From assembly GCA_023394955.1 (NCBI GenBank), contig JAEWZY010000041.1:62001-126000 (forward strand): a DNA stretch of 64,000 bases, read 5' to 3'. The position numbers were made by a program, and so were the translations under genes. This DNA is from Bacillota bacterium (GTDB lineage: Bacteria; Bacillota; UBA4882; UBA8346). Under the pieces are notes generated by a model. It was given only the letters and a program-made list of their open reading frames with translations, made no database searches and had not been told where the DNA came from. This document shows positions 7,625 through 16,856 of the stretch, piece after piece. Numbering within the stretch: position 1 is the first letter of the stretch; every line of letters begins with the position of its first letter.

Positions 7625-8608
7625 ATGACCGGCAAGATACTGGTAACCTATCAAATTCCCAAGACGGGATTGAAAAAGCTGAAAGAACACTTTGAAGTAA
7701 CTTACCCGGAAAAGCTTTCCCTTAAACCCGGTGAAATCCTCCCATTAATCTCCGACTACGACGGATTGCTCGCCGCCGGAGTCAAGATCGGTCGCCAACT
7801 CATCGAAGCTGCGCCAAAGCTCAAAATCATAAGTAACTATGGCGTAGGCTACGATAACATCGATATCGCGGCTGCAACCGAAAGAGATATCCCCGTCACC
7901 AATACTCCGACCGCCGTTACCGAGGCCACTGCGGAAATCGCCTTCGGCCTAATGCTTGCCGTTATGCGCCGCATTGCCGAATGTGACCGCCGGCTCCGTT
8001 TCGATCCTGAGTTTAAATGGGGTATAATGCGTAATCTGGGGACTTCTCTTTATGGAAAAACCATCGGCATCATCGGTCTGGGAAGAATCGGCCGGGCTTT
8101 AGCAAGAAGAACGCAAGCTTCGGGGATGAAAGTCGCCTATTTTAACCGGAACCGGCTCGCTCGGACCCTCGAAGCGAATCTCGGCGTCTCATACTTATCC
8201 TTGGATGATCTCTTATCCAACGCCGATGTGATCTCGATCCATATCCCTTTGAACTCGGATTCACGCCATTTAATCGGCTTGCCGGAACTAGGCCGGATGA
8301 AACCCACCGCTTTCCTGATCAATACCGCCCGAGGCCCGGTGATCGACGAAGCGGCACTAATTCAATTTTTAGGAGAAAAACGAATCGCCGGCGCCGGACT
8401 GGACGTATTTGAAAAGGAACCAGCCATTCCTGCGGCGCTTTTAACCTTGGATAACGTAGTTATTACGCCTCATATCGGCACTGAAACCTTCGACGCCCGG
8501 CTCGCCATGGCCGAAGAAGCATCCCAGAACCTAATCGATTGGTTTTTAACAGGCTATTCCAAAAATATTGTCAATGATATAAAAGAGCCTCAGGGCAATA
8601 GTAAATAA
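7625..8608 (+). CDS. D-isomer-specific 2-hydroxyacid dehydrogenase
   Basis: 327 residues. NAD(P)-dependent oxidoreductase of the D-2-hydroxyacid dehydrogenase family (glyoxylate/hydroxypyruvate reductase-like), cytoplasmic. Visible features are ISNYGVGYDNIDI, the Rossmann motif GKTIGIIGLGRIGRALARR, the catalytic Arg in INTARGPVIDE, the Glu in AGLDVFEKEP, and the His in VVITPHIGTET. The start at 7625 has GAGGTG eight bases upstream; upstream in-frame ATGs lack a ribosome site. It is monocistronic and ends at a strong terminator. The exact substrate is not deducible. Confidence 0.9.
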   Translation: MTGKILVTYQIPKTGLKKLKEHFEVTYPEKLSLKPGEILPLISDYDGLLAAGVKIGRQLIEAAPKLKIISNYGVGYDNIDIAAATERDIPVTNTPTAVTEATAEIAFGLMLAVMRRIAECDRRLRFDPEFKWGIMRNLGTSLYGKTIGIIGLGRIGRALARRTQASGMKVAYFNRNRLARTLEANLGVSYLSLDDLLSNADVISIHIPLNSDSRHLIGLPELGRMKPTAFLINTARGPVIDEAALIQFLGEKRIAGAGLDVFEKEPAIPAALLTLDNVVITPHIGTETFDARLAMAEEASQNLIDWFLTGYSKNIVNDIKEPQGNSK

Positions 8609-8712
8609 TTGTTATGTTTTTTCTAAATATGTAATATTCATCAAATTATTTTAAAATCCTCCTTATTATTTGATTTCTCAACCATAAAAACGGGGGCAAT
8701 TATCATACCTTC

Positions 8713-8745
8713 AAAAGAGCACAAATCTTATTTTGCGCTCTTTTT
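8713..8745 (+). terminator. Terminator after the 2-hydroxyacid dehydrogenase
   Basis: The 12-bp stem AAAGAGCACAAA / TTTGCGCTCTTT with one mismatch is followed by T on the plus strand and preceded by A-rich sequence, so it may serve both convergent genes. Confidence 0.75.
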
Positions 8746-8872
8746 ACAAATACTAAAATATTTAAAACTTAACTGCCCTTCAGTGTAACCTTGCTATTCT
8801 CCCAATACAATGTGGGGTTTTATACTCAAACAGCCCCCCGCCTATCATCCGCCACAAAGAATAAAAATCCCG

Positions 8873-9538
8873 TTAATTTGTATAAGGTCTTGCAAACCGA
8901 TCCTGATAAGCATTGTTCTTTTTTAACTCTTGGTTCCAAGAATAGCTTAAAAACCCCATTTTCGCCAGTATTTGAACGATTAAGATCCCGAGCTGGTTAA
9001 ACTTTTCTTGTCCCGCAACTTTCTTTACGAGTTCCGCATTAAATTCATTTTCCAGCGGAAGCCTGCGGCCCAATTCTTTAAAAATCGCCCTCTTTTTCGC
9101 GGTCAGCGCCGGGGGCATCTTAGCAATACCTTCACTCCCAGCCATAATCACGGTGCCAAGATAATCAGCGCCCAATTCGGCAGTCAGCCATTGCAAATAT
9201 TTTTCGACAGCTCTGGATTGAATAGCTTCCGGAAACCCGGAATGGACCACAAACCCTAACTTCAGACCCGCCAGACTTTTTCGCAAAGGTTGAAGCTTCT
9301 CGAAAAACGCCATGACAATCCCCGGCATACAATCGGTATAAAGGGGAAAAACGATTAAACTACCTTCGGAGGCTTTAAATTGATTGATGAAACGTTCGTG
9401 GTCCCCGATTTTGTTCAAATATAAAGTGTCAATATTAATCTCCGGATTTTGCAGGATCCCTTCCTTCAGCCATCGGATTAGCAATTCGGAATTCCCCACT
9501 GTTCCCCTGGGGGAACCGTTAAAAATGGTTAATTGCAT
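8873..9538 (-). CDS. NADPH-dependent FMN reductase-like flavoprotein
   Basis: 221 residues. Flavodoxin-like fold. The N-terminal MQLTIFNGSPRGTVGNSELL is the FMN phosphate-binding loop of the NADPH-dependent FMN reductase family, followed by LIVFPLYTDCMPGIVMAFFEKL and LKLGFVVHSGFPEA. The C-terminal third is less typical and may form a helix pair. It overlaps the end of the upstream flavoprotein gene by 20 bp, so the two are probably translationally coupled. Likely a cytoplasmic oxidoreductase or quinone reductase of unknown partner. Confidence 0.75.
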   Translation of the reverse strand: MQLTIFNGSPRGTVGNSELLIRWLKEGILQNPEINIDTLYLNKIGDHERFINQFKASEGSLIVFPLYTDCMPGIVMAFFEKLQPLRKSLAGLKLGFVVHSGFPEAIQSRAVEKYLQWLTAELGADYLGTVIMAGSEGIAKMPPALTAKKRAIFKELGRRLPLENEFNAELVKKVAGQEKFNQLGILIVQILAKMGFLSYSWNQELKKNNAYQDRFARPYTN

Positions 9539-10067
9539 CTTCGATCTCCTCCATATTATCTTTGGCTAAAATTGAAAAGGCCAGTTCGGTCCGGATATTG
9601 AGGGCTATCCGCCGATAAATGCCGGTAATGATCCTATAGCTCTCCCGGTTCTGCTCCTGATCCACCAAAATCAATCCCAGCTTGGGATATTTGTCATATC
9701 TTTTCCGATGATGACACTCTCCGTTGACAATCTCAACATATGGATGAATCAGCGGAATCAACTTATCAGTAATCTTTTTAATGTCTGCGCTTACAAAACC
9801 CATCTTAATTGGGGAAATAAAAATGGTAAGGTCGGAATGGATGATACTTCGTAATAAGCTAGGCATTTCATCCTCCTGGATACATTTACCCGGAGTTTTA
9901 AGCCAGCAACTCCAACACCCGCAACAAAATTTGAGTTTCATCTCTCTGAGATTGAAGTTCTCCGTTACGGCCCTGCCGTCATTTTTAGCTAGAACTTGAT
10001 TCAAATCATTCTCAAAATCCCGACTTCCCTCAGCTTCCAGACCGTTGATGATGGTAATGTTTTTCAT
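9519..10067 (-). CDS. Cysteine-rich flavodoxin-family protein (iron-sulfur flavoprotein type)
   Basis: 182 residues. Flavodoxin-like start (MKNITIINGLEAEGSRDFEN), then a cysteine cluster KFCCGCWSCWLKTPGKCIQEDEM. This is the CxGCxxCWxKTPGKC signature seen in FMN reductases with an extra cysteine motif. The ATG at 10067 is preceded by AAGGGAG, so the longer upstream frame is rejected. It is likely co-transcribed with the next flavoprotein. Function is unknown; a redox role is inferred from the fold. Confidence 0.75.
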   Translation of the reverse strand: MKNITIINGLEAEGSRDFENDLNQVLAKNDGRAVTENFNLREMKLKFCCGCWSCWLKTPGKCIQEDEMPSLLRSIIHSDLTIFISPIKMGFVSADIKKITDKLIPLIHPYVEIVNGECHHRKRYDKYPKLGLILVDQEQNRESYRIITGIYRRIALNIRTELAFSILAKDNMEEIEDAINHF

Positions 10068-10296
10068 TGCATTCTCCCTTGATTCCGTGTAATTTAGAAA
10101 ATTTCTCGAATTTTCCGCCCTTAAGCGCAGTAGCGCCAATGATATCGGAACCAGCGTCCTCAAGAGTATTGATCAAGTATTCCTGTGATTTGTTTGCCAG
10201 CATACCGGCACAGATAAAAGAGGCCAAACCGTGTGTAAATACGGTCAGCAATCGGATATGCGAAGGGATATAAGGAATTGACCTTTTGGCCGTCAA
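10030..10296 (-). CDS. Hypothetical small protein, possibly a truncated flavodoxin-like gene
   Basis: 88 residues, overlapping the start of the downstream flavoprotein by 38 bp in another frame. The stretch KSQEYLINTLEDAGSDIIG resembles a flavodoxin-fold helix and strand. No complete domain is present, and glyS lies 10 bp upstream, so it could be the 3' remnant of a third flavoprotein gene. No good ribosome site. Low confidence that it is expressed. Confidence 0.35.
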   Translation of the reverse strand: MTAKRSIPYIPSHIRLLTVFTHGLASFICAGMLANKSQEYLINTLEDAGSDIIGATALKGGKFEKFSKLHGIKGECNEKHYHHQRSGS

Positions 10297-10306
10297 GACT
10301 ATAAAT

Positions 10307-11620
10307 CTACCAGGCTAACTTCTCCCAAAGGTACTTCGTCAACTCCGCCACTGAAATCCGTTCCTGTTCCATGGTGTCCCGGTCCCGAACGGTAACCGCT
10401 TGGTCTTCGAGACTCTGGAAATCAACGGTGACACAGTACGGTGTGCCGATCTCATCCTGCCGGCGGTAACGGCGGCCGATAGCCTTGGAGTCGTCGTAAT
10501 CCACCATCCAATATTTCCGGAGTTCCTTCTCAATCTCCTTGGACATCTTCACCAACGGTTCCTTCTTCGAAAGCGGCAAAATGGCTACTTTATACGGAGC
10601 CAAAGCCCGGTGCAATTTTAACACCACTCTGACTTCATCTTTATCCGGCTCTTCATGATAAGCGTCAAGTAAGAACGCCAAAGTCCCCCGGTCAGCGCCG
10701 GCCGACGGCTCAATCACATAAGGCACATAATGCTGGTTAGCCTCTTGATCAAAATAGTCGATCCGCTGGCCACTATATTCCGCATGACGTTTCAAGTCAA
10801 AATCGGTCCGGTTAGCGATCCCTTCCAACTCCGACCAGCCCATCGGGAAATAATACTCCACATCGTAACAACCTTTGGCATAGTGGGCCAGTTCGTCTGG
10901 GGCATGGACCCGCAAGCGCAACCGTTCCTTGGTCATACCCAAGTCCAGATACCATTGGAAACGCTGTTCCATCCATTCTTTATAAAATTCTTCGTCTGTC
11001 CCTGGTTTTACAAAATACTCGATCTCCATCTGCTCAAATTCCCTGGTCCGGAAGGTGAAGTTTCCGGGGGTGATCTCATTCCGGAAAGATTTGCCGATCT
11101 GAGCGATGCCAAAAGGCAACTTCATCCGGGTCGAGGTCAAGACGTTATTAAAATTAACGAAGATTCCCTGGGCGGTTTCGGGACGAAGATAAACCGCCGC
11201 CGCATTGTCTTCCACCGGCCCCATGAAGGTTTTAAACATTAAGTTAAACTGCCGGGCTTCGGTCAACTCCCCGCCGCAAGCCGGGCATTGATCGCCTTCA
11301 AGATGATCGGCGCGGAAACGTTGTTTACATGACTTACAGTCAACTAGCGGGTCGGTGAATCCGGCCACATGGCCACTGGCCTCCCAAACCCGAGGGTGCA
11401 TTAAAATACTGGCATCCAGACCCACCATATCGTCCCGCTCTTGGACTACTTTCCGCCACCAAGCCCGCTTGACATTGTTCTTCAGTTCCACGCCCAATGG
11501 GCCGTAATCCCAACAACTGTTCAATCCTCCATATATTTCACTGGATTGAAAGATAAAGCCCCTCCGCTTCGCTAAGGAAACGATCTTTTCCATAGATGTG
11601 GTCGCTTGCACTTCAGACAT
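10307..11620 (-). CDS. glyS: Glycyl-tRNA synthetase (alpha2 type)
   Basis: 437 residues, class II synthetase of the homodimeric eukaryote/archaeal-like bacterial type. It begins [24 protein letters not shown] Cys4 zinc insert lies at CKSCKQRF...CPACGG; motif 2 is around [24 protein letters not shown]; motif 3 is [17 protein letters not shown]. The C-terminal anticodon-binding domain includes [11 protein letters not shown] and [18 protein letters not shown]. It charges tRNA-Gly in the cytoplasm. AGGAGG precedes the ATG. It lies 143 bp after the spoIIM-like gene, and the only T-box on this strand is upstream of that gene, so glycine control probably reaches glyS through it. Confidence 0.95.
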   Translation of the reverse strand: MSEVQATTSMEKIVSLAKRRGFIFQSSEIYGGLNSCWDYGPLGVELKNNVKRAWWRKVVQERDDMVGLDASILMHPRVWEASGHVAGFTDPLVDCKSCKQRFRADHLEGDQCPACGGELTEARQFNLMFKTFMGPVEDNAAAVYLRPETAQGIFVNFNNVLTSTRMKLPFGIAQIGKSFRNEITPGNFTFRTREFEQMEIEYFVKPGTDEEFYKEWMEQRFQWYLDLGMTKERLRLRVHAPDELAHYAKGCYDVEYYFPMGWSELEGIANRTDFDLKRHAEYSGQRIDYFDQEANQHYVPYVIEPSAGADRGTLAFLLDAYHEEPDKDEVRVVLKLHRALAPYKVAILPLSKKEPLVKMSKEIEKELRKYWMVDYDDSKAIGRRYRRQDEIGTPYCVTVDFQSLEDQAVTVRDRDTMEQERISVAELTKYLWEKLAW

Positions 11621-11762
11621 TCCTTTTCCTCCTTAAGTTTTATATTTAAAATTGGGATATATAAAATGTAATTGCTATCCCTACATTCTCCGTGACCTCT
11701 ATGATAAATTTTATACCTCAAAGTCCCGGATATACGTGAACTCTCAGGCCTCCATGCCTTTC

Positions 11763-12383
11763 CTATTTTCCACCCCATAATCCGATAATTAGCGGGCTGA
11801 TGGTAACTTCAATTACCGCGGCGACCAAAAGCATGATTAAGACTAAAAACCCATAATAGCGGGTCTCACGAATCACTTCCTTAAATAGCGGAAGATGTTC
11901 CTTGGTCCGCAAATAATGAATGATTAAACGATAAGGAACCAAGCCAAAACGAATCCCCAAAAAAACCGCGATGAAAAATGCGGGCAATTCCAAAATTCCG
12001 TGGGGGACTAAACTAAGATAATATCGGAGCGGACTGAGCCCATTTTCAACTTGGATCATATTTTGAAATAATCCAATTAAAAGTCCGTTGGATAATAAAA
12101 ATACTAATGGAATGATGGGCAATAAAATGCCGAATAAAATCGCGGTCAATGAAGCGCTAATATTATTAACCCAGATAACAACAAATTCGGTTCCGACAGG
12201 CAACTGCCTCATCCATCTTGCGATTTCAGCGAATTTTTGCAGCGCCTCCTTTCTGAGGTCAGCAGCCATCTTCGGATTGACCTTGGGTAACTGTTCTCCC
12301 ATCCAAATCCCGAGCATAAAAATGGCTGCCAATAATAGTAACTTAGGCCAATCTCTTTTTAGCAATCTAATAACTTCTCTCAT
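11763..12383 (-). CDS. SpoIIM-like (DUF95) integral membrane protein
   Basis: 206 residues with about five membrane segments. The first is LLLLAAIFMLGIWMGEQLP. A central block, WVNNISASLTAILFGILLPIIPLVFLLSNGLLIGLF, and SLVPHGILELPAFFIAVFLGIRFG give the N-x3-A...HG(I/P)xELPA pattern typical of the SpoIIM/DUF95 family. In Bacillus SpoIIM belongs to the engulfment complex, but DUF95 proteins also occur outside sporulation. The gene lies between the T-box leader and glyS with a good GGAGGT ribosome site. Whether it is sporulation-specific here is unclear, because the leader suggests expression linked to glycine supply. Confidence 0.8.
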   Translation of the reverse strand: MREVIRLLKRDWPKLLLLAAIFMLGIWMGEQLPKVNPKMAADLRKEALQKFAEIARWMRQLPVGTEFVVIWVNNISASLTAILFGILLPIIPLVFLLSNGLLIGLFQNMIQVENGLSPLRYYLSLVPHGILELPAFFIAVFLGIRFGLVPYRLIIHYLRTKEHLPLFKEVIRETRYYGFLVLIMLLVAAVIEVTISPLIIGLWGGK

Positions 12384-12475
12384 TGATAACCTCCGAGATA
12401 CGATAATTGCTTTTTAATACACAAAGAAATCAAAACTACACTAAACATCTAAAACATCTAAAAATGAAATATAAA

Positions 12476-12690
12476 AAAAGAAACCTTCTCCCCTTCAGGG
12501 ACGAGAGGTTTCCCGCGGTTCCACCCTGGTTGATCCTTTCGGATCCTCTTTCTTTAAAACCGGCTCCGAAGCGCCATCCCGACCACTATACCGGCTCCCA
12601 CCATTCCCGGTTCTCTTTAATAGTAAGTTTCTTGGGTATTTTCTTCGTCATAGCCGAATATGAACTTGGAGCATGAGTGAAAAGTTAAAA
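12476..12690 (-). ncRNA. T-box leader, probably glycine-specific
   Basis: The minus strand carries the conserved T-box AGGGTGGAACCGCGGG (12526-12511), a competing terminator hairpin (GAAACCTCTC / GAGAAGGTTTC) and a T-run at about 12512-12476. Upstream is a stem III-like AGAGAACCGGG...GGTGGGAGCCGGT. The bulge reads UGGA, whose last base pairs with a U discriminator as in tRNA-Gly. A GGC triplet in ATTCGGCTATGACG at about 12655 is a possible specifier, not certain. A leader of this kind upstream of spoIIM-glyS would let uncharged tRNA-Gly allow readthrough. The exact 5' end is not fixed. Confidence 0.85.
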
Positions 12691-12823
12691 AGAAACCGGT
12701 TACAGTTAGTATTGATTAAGTAAAATCCTTCGCAGTTTTAAACTTGTACTCTTACCCCTTGCTTACCTCATGCCTCGCGCCTCTTGCCTTTAATAATGAA
12801 TATAACAAACCATCAATCTTCTG

Positions 12824-13204
12824 TCAATGGTATCCTTCGGGATTAGTCCTTTCAATTTCAACCGTGCATTTGCTAACCAAAGCGGCTACCGCGCCGATAA
12901 CCGCCAGTTGGGGCGCGAGAACCGCGCCCACTACTCCGGCGGTTACCGGGACTTCAACCAAAACCTTATCATCCTGTTTGACCCGGATTTTAGTGATATT
13001 TCCCTTTTTAACCAATTCTTTAACTTTTTCAACCAGCTCATTGCCCCTGACAAAAAATTCTTCCTTCCGGCTTTGCTGGTCTTTTTCGATTTTAACAATG
13101 GCCGCCACTACGTCCCAATCAACTGAGTCCAAAGCCATTTTAGCTTCTTCGTAATTTACATTCATCCTTTTTCGGACTTGATCGATCTTATCCAAATTCT
13201 CCAT
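12824..13204 (-). CDS. DUF4342 protein
   Basis: 126 residues. The N-terminal ~45 form a UBA/nascent-chain-binding-like helical bundle (DQVRKRMNVNYEEAKMALDS VDWDVVAAIVKIE). The C-terminal part is the DUF4342 domain with NITKIRVKQDDKVLVEVPV and a small hydrophobic glycine/alanine segment (AGVVGAVLAPQLAVIGAVAA). The family is common in Bacillota next to recO and has no known function; a membrane- or translation-linked role is speculative. GAGGTG lies upstream of the ATG. Confidence 0.8.
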   Translation of the reverse strand: MENLDKIDQVRKRMNVNYEEAKMALDSVDWDVVAAIVKIEKDQQSRKEEFFVRGNELVEKVKELVKKGNITKIRVKQDDKVLVEVPVTAGVVGAVLAPQLAVIGAVAALVSKCTVEIERTNPEGYH

Positions 13205-13257
13205 TACGGATTACACCTCTATTTTTGCAATAAATAACGTTACCGATAGATTTCCCG

Positions 13258-14001
13258 TTAACGGCTTAAATTATCCAGGAAAACTCGGGACTTTAAAGGC
13301 CGCTCCAATCGGTTCTCAATGAAATCGGAGAGTAAAGCGAAGAGCTTGAGTCGATCGTTTTTCCCGGTCTTTAAATGCTGAACTTCGCGCAGATCCGCTT
13401 CCCTTAAAAGACTGAACCAATTCAGCAGCTCCGGGTTGACCGGCGCCAAGTTCCGGTACTGAAGAGAACAGTCGCTGCAAATCAAACCTCCCGTTTCAGC
13501 TGAAAAAAATTGATTGCTTTCCGGAATTCTCCCGCAACAGGTACAGCAATCCAACTCCGGCTGGTAACCTAAATATTTTAAGAGCCTGGCCAGAAAAGCC
13601 AGGTTTACCATTTCAACATCGTCGGTTTTTTCCAAGACAATAAAGGCTGCCAGTAAAAAACGGAATAGTTCTTCAGCCTCCTGCTCAACAGGTAGGAAGC
13701 CATCGACTAATTCCACCCAAAAACTGGCATAGGCGAACCTACTCAAGTCTTCGCGCAGCCTTGAAAATGAATGCACTAATTCAACTTGGCTTAAGCTATC
13801 CAGGTTTTTGCCGGTGAAAAATAAACCCTCAAAATAATTGAACGGCAGTGTGTTCCCGACGAAACGGCTTCGTTGCCGCCGGGCTCCCTTGACTACCGCC
13901 TCAAATTTGCCACATTCCGCACTGAATAAGACTAAAACCCGGTCCGCTTCGCCCAAATTGCGGCTGCGCAGGACGAGGGCTTTAGTTCGATAAAGGCCCA
14001 T
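13258..14001 (-). CDS. recO: DNA repair protein RecO
   Basis: 247 residues, normal length. The N-terminal OB fold is MGLYRTKALVLRSRNLGEADRVLVLFSAECGK, followed by VVKGARRQRSRF. The C-terminal helical domain holds a Cys4 zinc site, CCTCCGRIPE ... LICSDC. RecO works with RecR to load RecA at gapped DNA. It overlaps the stop of the DUF2905 gene by one base (TAATG), so the two are translationally coupled. Confidence 0.93.
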   Translation of the reverse strand: MGLYRTKALVLRSRNLGEADRVLVLFSAECGKFEAVVKGARRQRSRFVGNTLPFNYFEGLFFTGKNLDSLSQVELVHSFSRLREDLSRFAYASFWVELVDGFLPVEQEAEELFRFLLAAFIVLEKTDDVEMVNLAFLARLLKYLGYQPELDCCTCCGRIPESNQFFSAETGGLICSDCSLQYRNLAPVNPELLNWFSLLREADLREVQHLKTGKNDRLKLFALLSDFIENRLERPLKSRVFLDNLSR

Positions 14002-14216
14002 TACCTTCTCCTAAATAAAGCTAAAATAATTGAAAGGATTATACTCAACAGAATACTTGTCGCCAATGGGAAATAGAAAGTAAAGTTACCCCGTTTAATC
14101 ATGATATCTCCCGGAAGTTTGCCAATCCCTGGAACCTTGCCGCCCAGCCAAAGCAAAGCGCCTAAAGCCAGAATGGAGATACCGATGATCATTAGTGATT
14201 TACCGAACTGATCCAT
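14001..14216 (-). CDS. DUF2905 small membrane protein
   Basis: 71 residues from the preferred start MDQFGKSLMIIGISIL. Two transmembrane helices flank the family motif GKVPGIGKLPGDIMIKRGNFTFYFPL, which is diagnostic for DUF2905. Function unknown. The start at 14216 is chosen for its GAGGGG ribosome site; the upstream extension is out of family. It is coupled to recO. 14217-14528 contains no further gene. Confidence 0.85.
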   Translation of the reverse strand: MDQFGKSLMIIGISILALGALLWLGGKVPGIGKLPGDIMIKRGNFTFYFPLATSILLSIILSIILALFRRR

Positions 14217-14528
14217 AACAACCCCTCTACTTATACCAAAATTAAACAGCTTTAACGGATTGCACACTTTATTCTACCATTCATTGCCGGTATTTATCAA
14301 ATGGAACTATTCCTTTTTCTCCTCAAACTTTAAAATGATAAAGCTATTCCATTATCATCCGCCGTTTCAGACTGCTGCGGCGCATGAACACTAGGTAAAT
14401 ACGGCCATTACATGCTTGCCTGGGATATATATTCCATGGTAAGCTTAAGCTATATTAATAAGTCTCCGTATGCAGCCTCTTTGAATAGTCTTATTTTTAT
14501 ATTAATTGTCGCCGGGGAGTAAAAACAG

Positions 14529-16262
14529 ATGAGCTCAAAACTGTCCAAGTTTCTTTCCTATTATCGGCCTTACTTAGGGTTATTCACTACCGATCTGGGT
14601 TGCGCATTGATTGCGGCCGGAATCAATCTGGTATTTCCCTTGATAATCAGGTATATAACCAAAGAAGTATTAGGCGCCGATCTAGCCGTAGCCGTAGCGA
14701 CCATCTGGAAATTGGCCTTGCTAATGCTGTTTTTAACGGCGGTCGAATATTGCTGTAATTTTTATATCACTTCCTACGGTCATGTAATGGGCGCCAGGAT
14801 GGAACACGATCTCCGCAATGAAATCTTTAATCATCTTCAGAAATTGTCCTTCAACTATTACGACAACCAAAAAACCGGCCAGATTATGTCCAGGATCACT
14901 AATGACCTTTTCGAGATTACCGAATTGTACCACCACGGTCCGGAAGATTTATTAATCTCCCTGACGAAATTGATCGGTTCATTCATTATTCTTTACAGCA
15001 TCAATATTCCTTTAACTTTAGTGGTTTTCTCATTCATCCCTCTAATGGTCGTTTTTGCTTATTATTATAACCGAAAGATGCGGCGGGCCTTCCGAAAGAA
15101 CCGGGAAAGGATTGCAGCCATCAATGCCGGGATCGAAGACAGCATCTCCGGGGTTAGGGTCGTCAAATCCTTCGCTAATGAAGAATTAGAGATGGAAAAA
15201 TTCCGAGAAAACAACCATCGCTATGTCGACAGCAAAAAGGATAGTTACCGCTATATGGGACGATATCATAGCGGTATCAACGCGTTCAGTTCCCTGATTT
15301 ATCTGGTATTGGTGATGGCGGCCGCTTCATTTATCGGAGGCGGCCAGGTCAATTCCTTGGATTTGTTGACCTTTTTATTGTATATCAATGTGTTTTTAGA
15401 GCCGATTAAAAAACTGATCAATTTCGGTGAGCAATTTCAAAACGGGCTTTCCGGATTTGACCGTTTCTACGAAGTCATCTCCATCGATCCCGATATTACC
15501 GATTCCAAAGGAGCGGTTGAACTGACCCATGTGCAAGGAACCATCGAATTTAACGATGTTTCTTTTCGATATAACCCTAATACCCCCGAAATCTTAACCC
15601 ATGTCAACCTAACGGTAGCAGCCGGCGAATATATCGCTCTAGTCGGCACCTCCGGGGTAGGCAAAACTACTTTATGCAGTCTAATCCCTCGTTTTTATGA
15701 GGTCTCCGCCGGCAATATCAAGCTGGACGGGAGAGACATCAGGGAGATCAAGCTGAAATCACTCCGAAAAAACATTGGCATTGTTCAGCAGGATGTTTAT
15801 CTTTTTGCCGGGTCGGTACTGGAAAATATCCGTTACGGCAAACCTGAAGCTACTGATGAAGAAATCCTAGCCGCGGCGAAAAATGCCAATGCCCATGATT
15901 TCATCATGGGTCTGCCCGAAGGTTACCATACCGATATCGGTCAACGGGGCATCAAGCTTTCGGGCGGCCAAAAGCAACGCCTGAGTATCGCCCGGGTATT
16001 TTTGAAAAATCCGGCGATCCTCATCTTTGACGAAGCCACTTCCGCCCTGGACAACGAGAGCGAAAAGGTAATCCAGGATTCTTTGGAATATTTGGCGCGA
16101 GGCCGGACCACTTTTGTCATCGCCCATCGTCTTTCGACCATTCGCAATGCTCAAAGAATTATCGTCCTAACCGACGGAGGCATCGCCGAGGAGGGAGATC
16201 ACCAAAGCCTGTTGGCGAAAGAAGGAATCTATTCCCAGCTTTATAAGATGCAATTTAAGTGA
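14529..16262 (+). CDS. ABC transporter, fused permease and ATPase (exporter type)
   Basis: 577 residues, a half-transporter. Six membrane helices lie in the first ~320 residues, with LSFNYYDNQKTGQIMSRITND as the coupling region. The ATPase has Walker A GTSGVGKTT, signature LSGGQKQR, Walker B AILIFDEATSALD and the H-loop FVIAHRLS. It probably acts as a homodimer exporting a lipid, peptide or drug; the substrate cannot be read. It is the only plus-strand gene in this part and ends tail-to-tail over queH (8-bp overlap). Confidence 0.88.
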   Translation: MSSKLSKFLSYYRPYLGLFTTDLGCALIAAGINLVFPLIIRYITKEVLGADLAVAVATIWKLALLMLFLTAVEYCCNFYITSYGHVMGARMEHDLRNEIFNHLQKLSFNYYDNQKTGQIMSRITNDLFEITELYHHGPEDLLISLTKLIGSFIILYSINIPLTLVVFSFIPLMVVFAYYYNRKMRRAFRKNRERIAAINAGIEDSISGVRVVKSFANEELEMEKFRENNHRYVDSKKDSYRYMGRYHSGINAFSSLIYLVLVMAAASFIGGGQVNSLDLLTFLLYINVFLEPIKKLINFGEQFQNGLSGFDRFYEVISIDPDITDSKGAVELTHVQGTIEFNDVSFRYNPNTPEILTHVNLTVAAGEYIALVGTSGVGKTTLCSLIPRFYEVSAGNIKLDGRDIREIKLKSLRKNIGIVQQDVYLFAGSVLENIRYGKPEATDEEILAAAKNANAHDFIMGLPEGYHTDIGQRGIKLSGGQKQRLSIARVFLKNPAILIFDEATSALDNESEKVIQDSLEYLARGRTTFVIAHRLSTIRNAQRIIVLTDGGIAEEGDHQSLLAKEGIYSQLYKMQFK

Positions 16263-16809
16263 ATAAAGCGGAAGATTTGCCTTCTTTGTAATACCGGTCT
16301 TTCTCGCTATAAATACAGCCGCAATACTTCTGCCGGTATAACCCCAACTCTTTAGCGATGTTTTGGCTTTCCCGAAAGCCGGGGCGGAGATCTTCATCGT
16401 GGAACTGCAGGCTATATTCTTGAGCCAATCCGCGGCCGATCTCGCATATCAACTCCCGATTCTGATAAGGGCTGATCAAAAGGGTGGTGCTGAAGGACTC
16501 CAGATTAAGCTCTTTGGCTTTGGCCGCTGTCCGGGACAACCTGATCCGATAGCATTCTCCGCAACGGTTTTTAGGATCGACAGCCACCAGTTTTAAAAAC
16601 TCTTCCAATTCATACCCGGGTTCAACTATGGTCGGAAGTTTCCGGTAGTCAGCCAACTGCCGAAAGCCTTCCAAACGCAACTTCTGCTCCTGATAGGGAT
16701 GGATATTAGGATTATAAAAAAAGAGGATCGGCTGGAGACCCTCATCGAGCAATCGTTTGGTGCTGTAACAGGCGCAAGGTCCGCAACAGGTGTGCAAGAG
16801 AACTGACAT
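16255..16809 (-). CDS. queH: Epoxyqueuosine reductase QueH
   Basis: 184 residues. The N-terminal MSVLLHTCCGPCACYS carries the adjacent cysteines 8-9 and further cysteines typical of QueH (formerly DUF208). Later NRCGECYRIRL and the C-terminal YCGCIYSEKDR supply additional conserved cysteines for the cluster. QueH performs the last step of queuosine synthesis, reducing epoxyqueuosine in tRNA, and replaces B12-dependent QueG in many anaerobes. It follows ruvB in the same orientation. Confidence 0.93.
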   Translation of the reverse strand: MSVLLHTCCGPCACYSTKRLLDEGLQPILFFYNPNIHPYQEQKLRLEGFRQLADYRKLPTIVEPGYELEEFLKLVAVDPKNRCGECYRIRLSRTAAKAKELNLESFSTTLLISPYQNRELICEIGRGLAQEYSLQFHDEDLRPGFRESQNIAKELGLYRQKYCGCIYSEKDRYYKEGKSSALFT

Positions 16810-16856
16810 TATAATTCACCAGTCTTTCAATCTATAGTTATTCATCTATTTCTGAT

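Noticed and set aside
10730..11242. 170-residue plus-strand frame
   Set aside because: Lies wholly antisense to glyS, whose protein motifs are complete.
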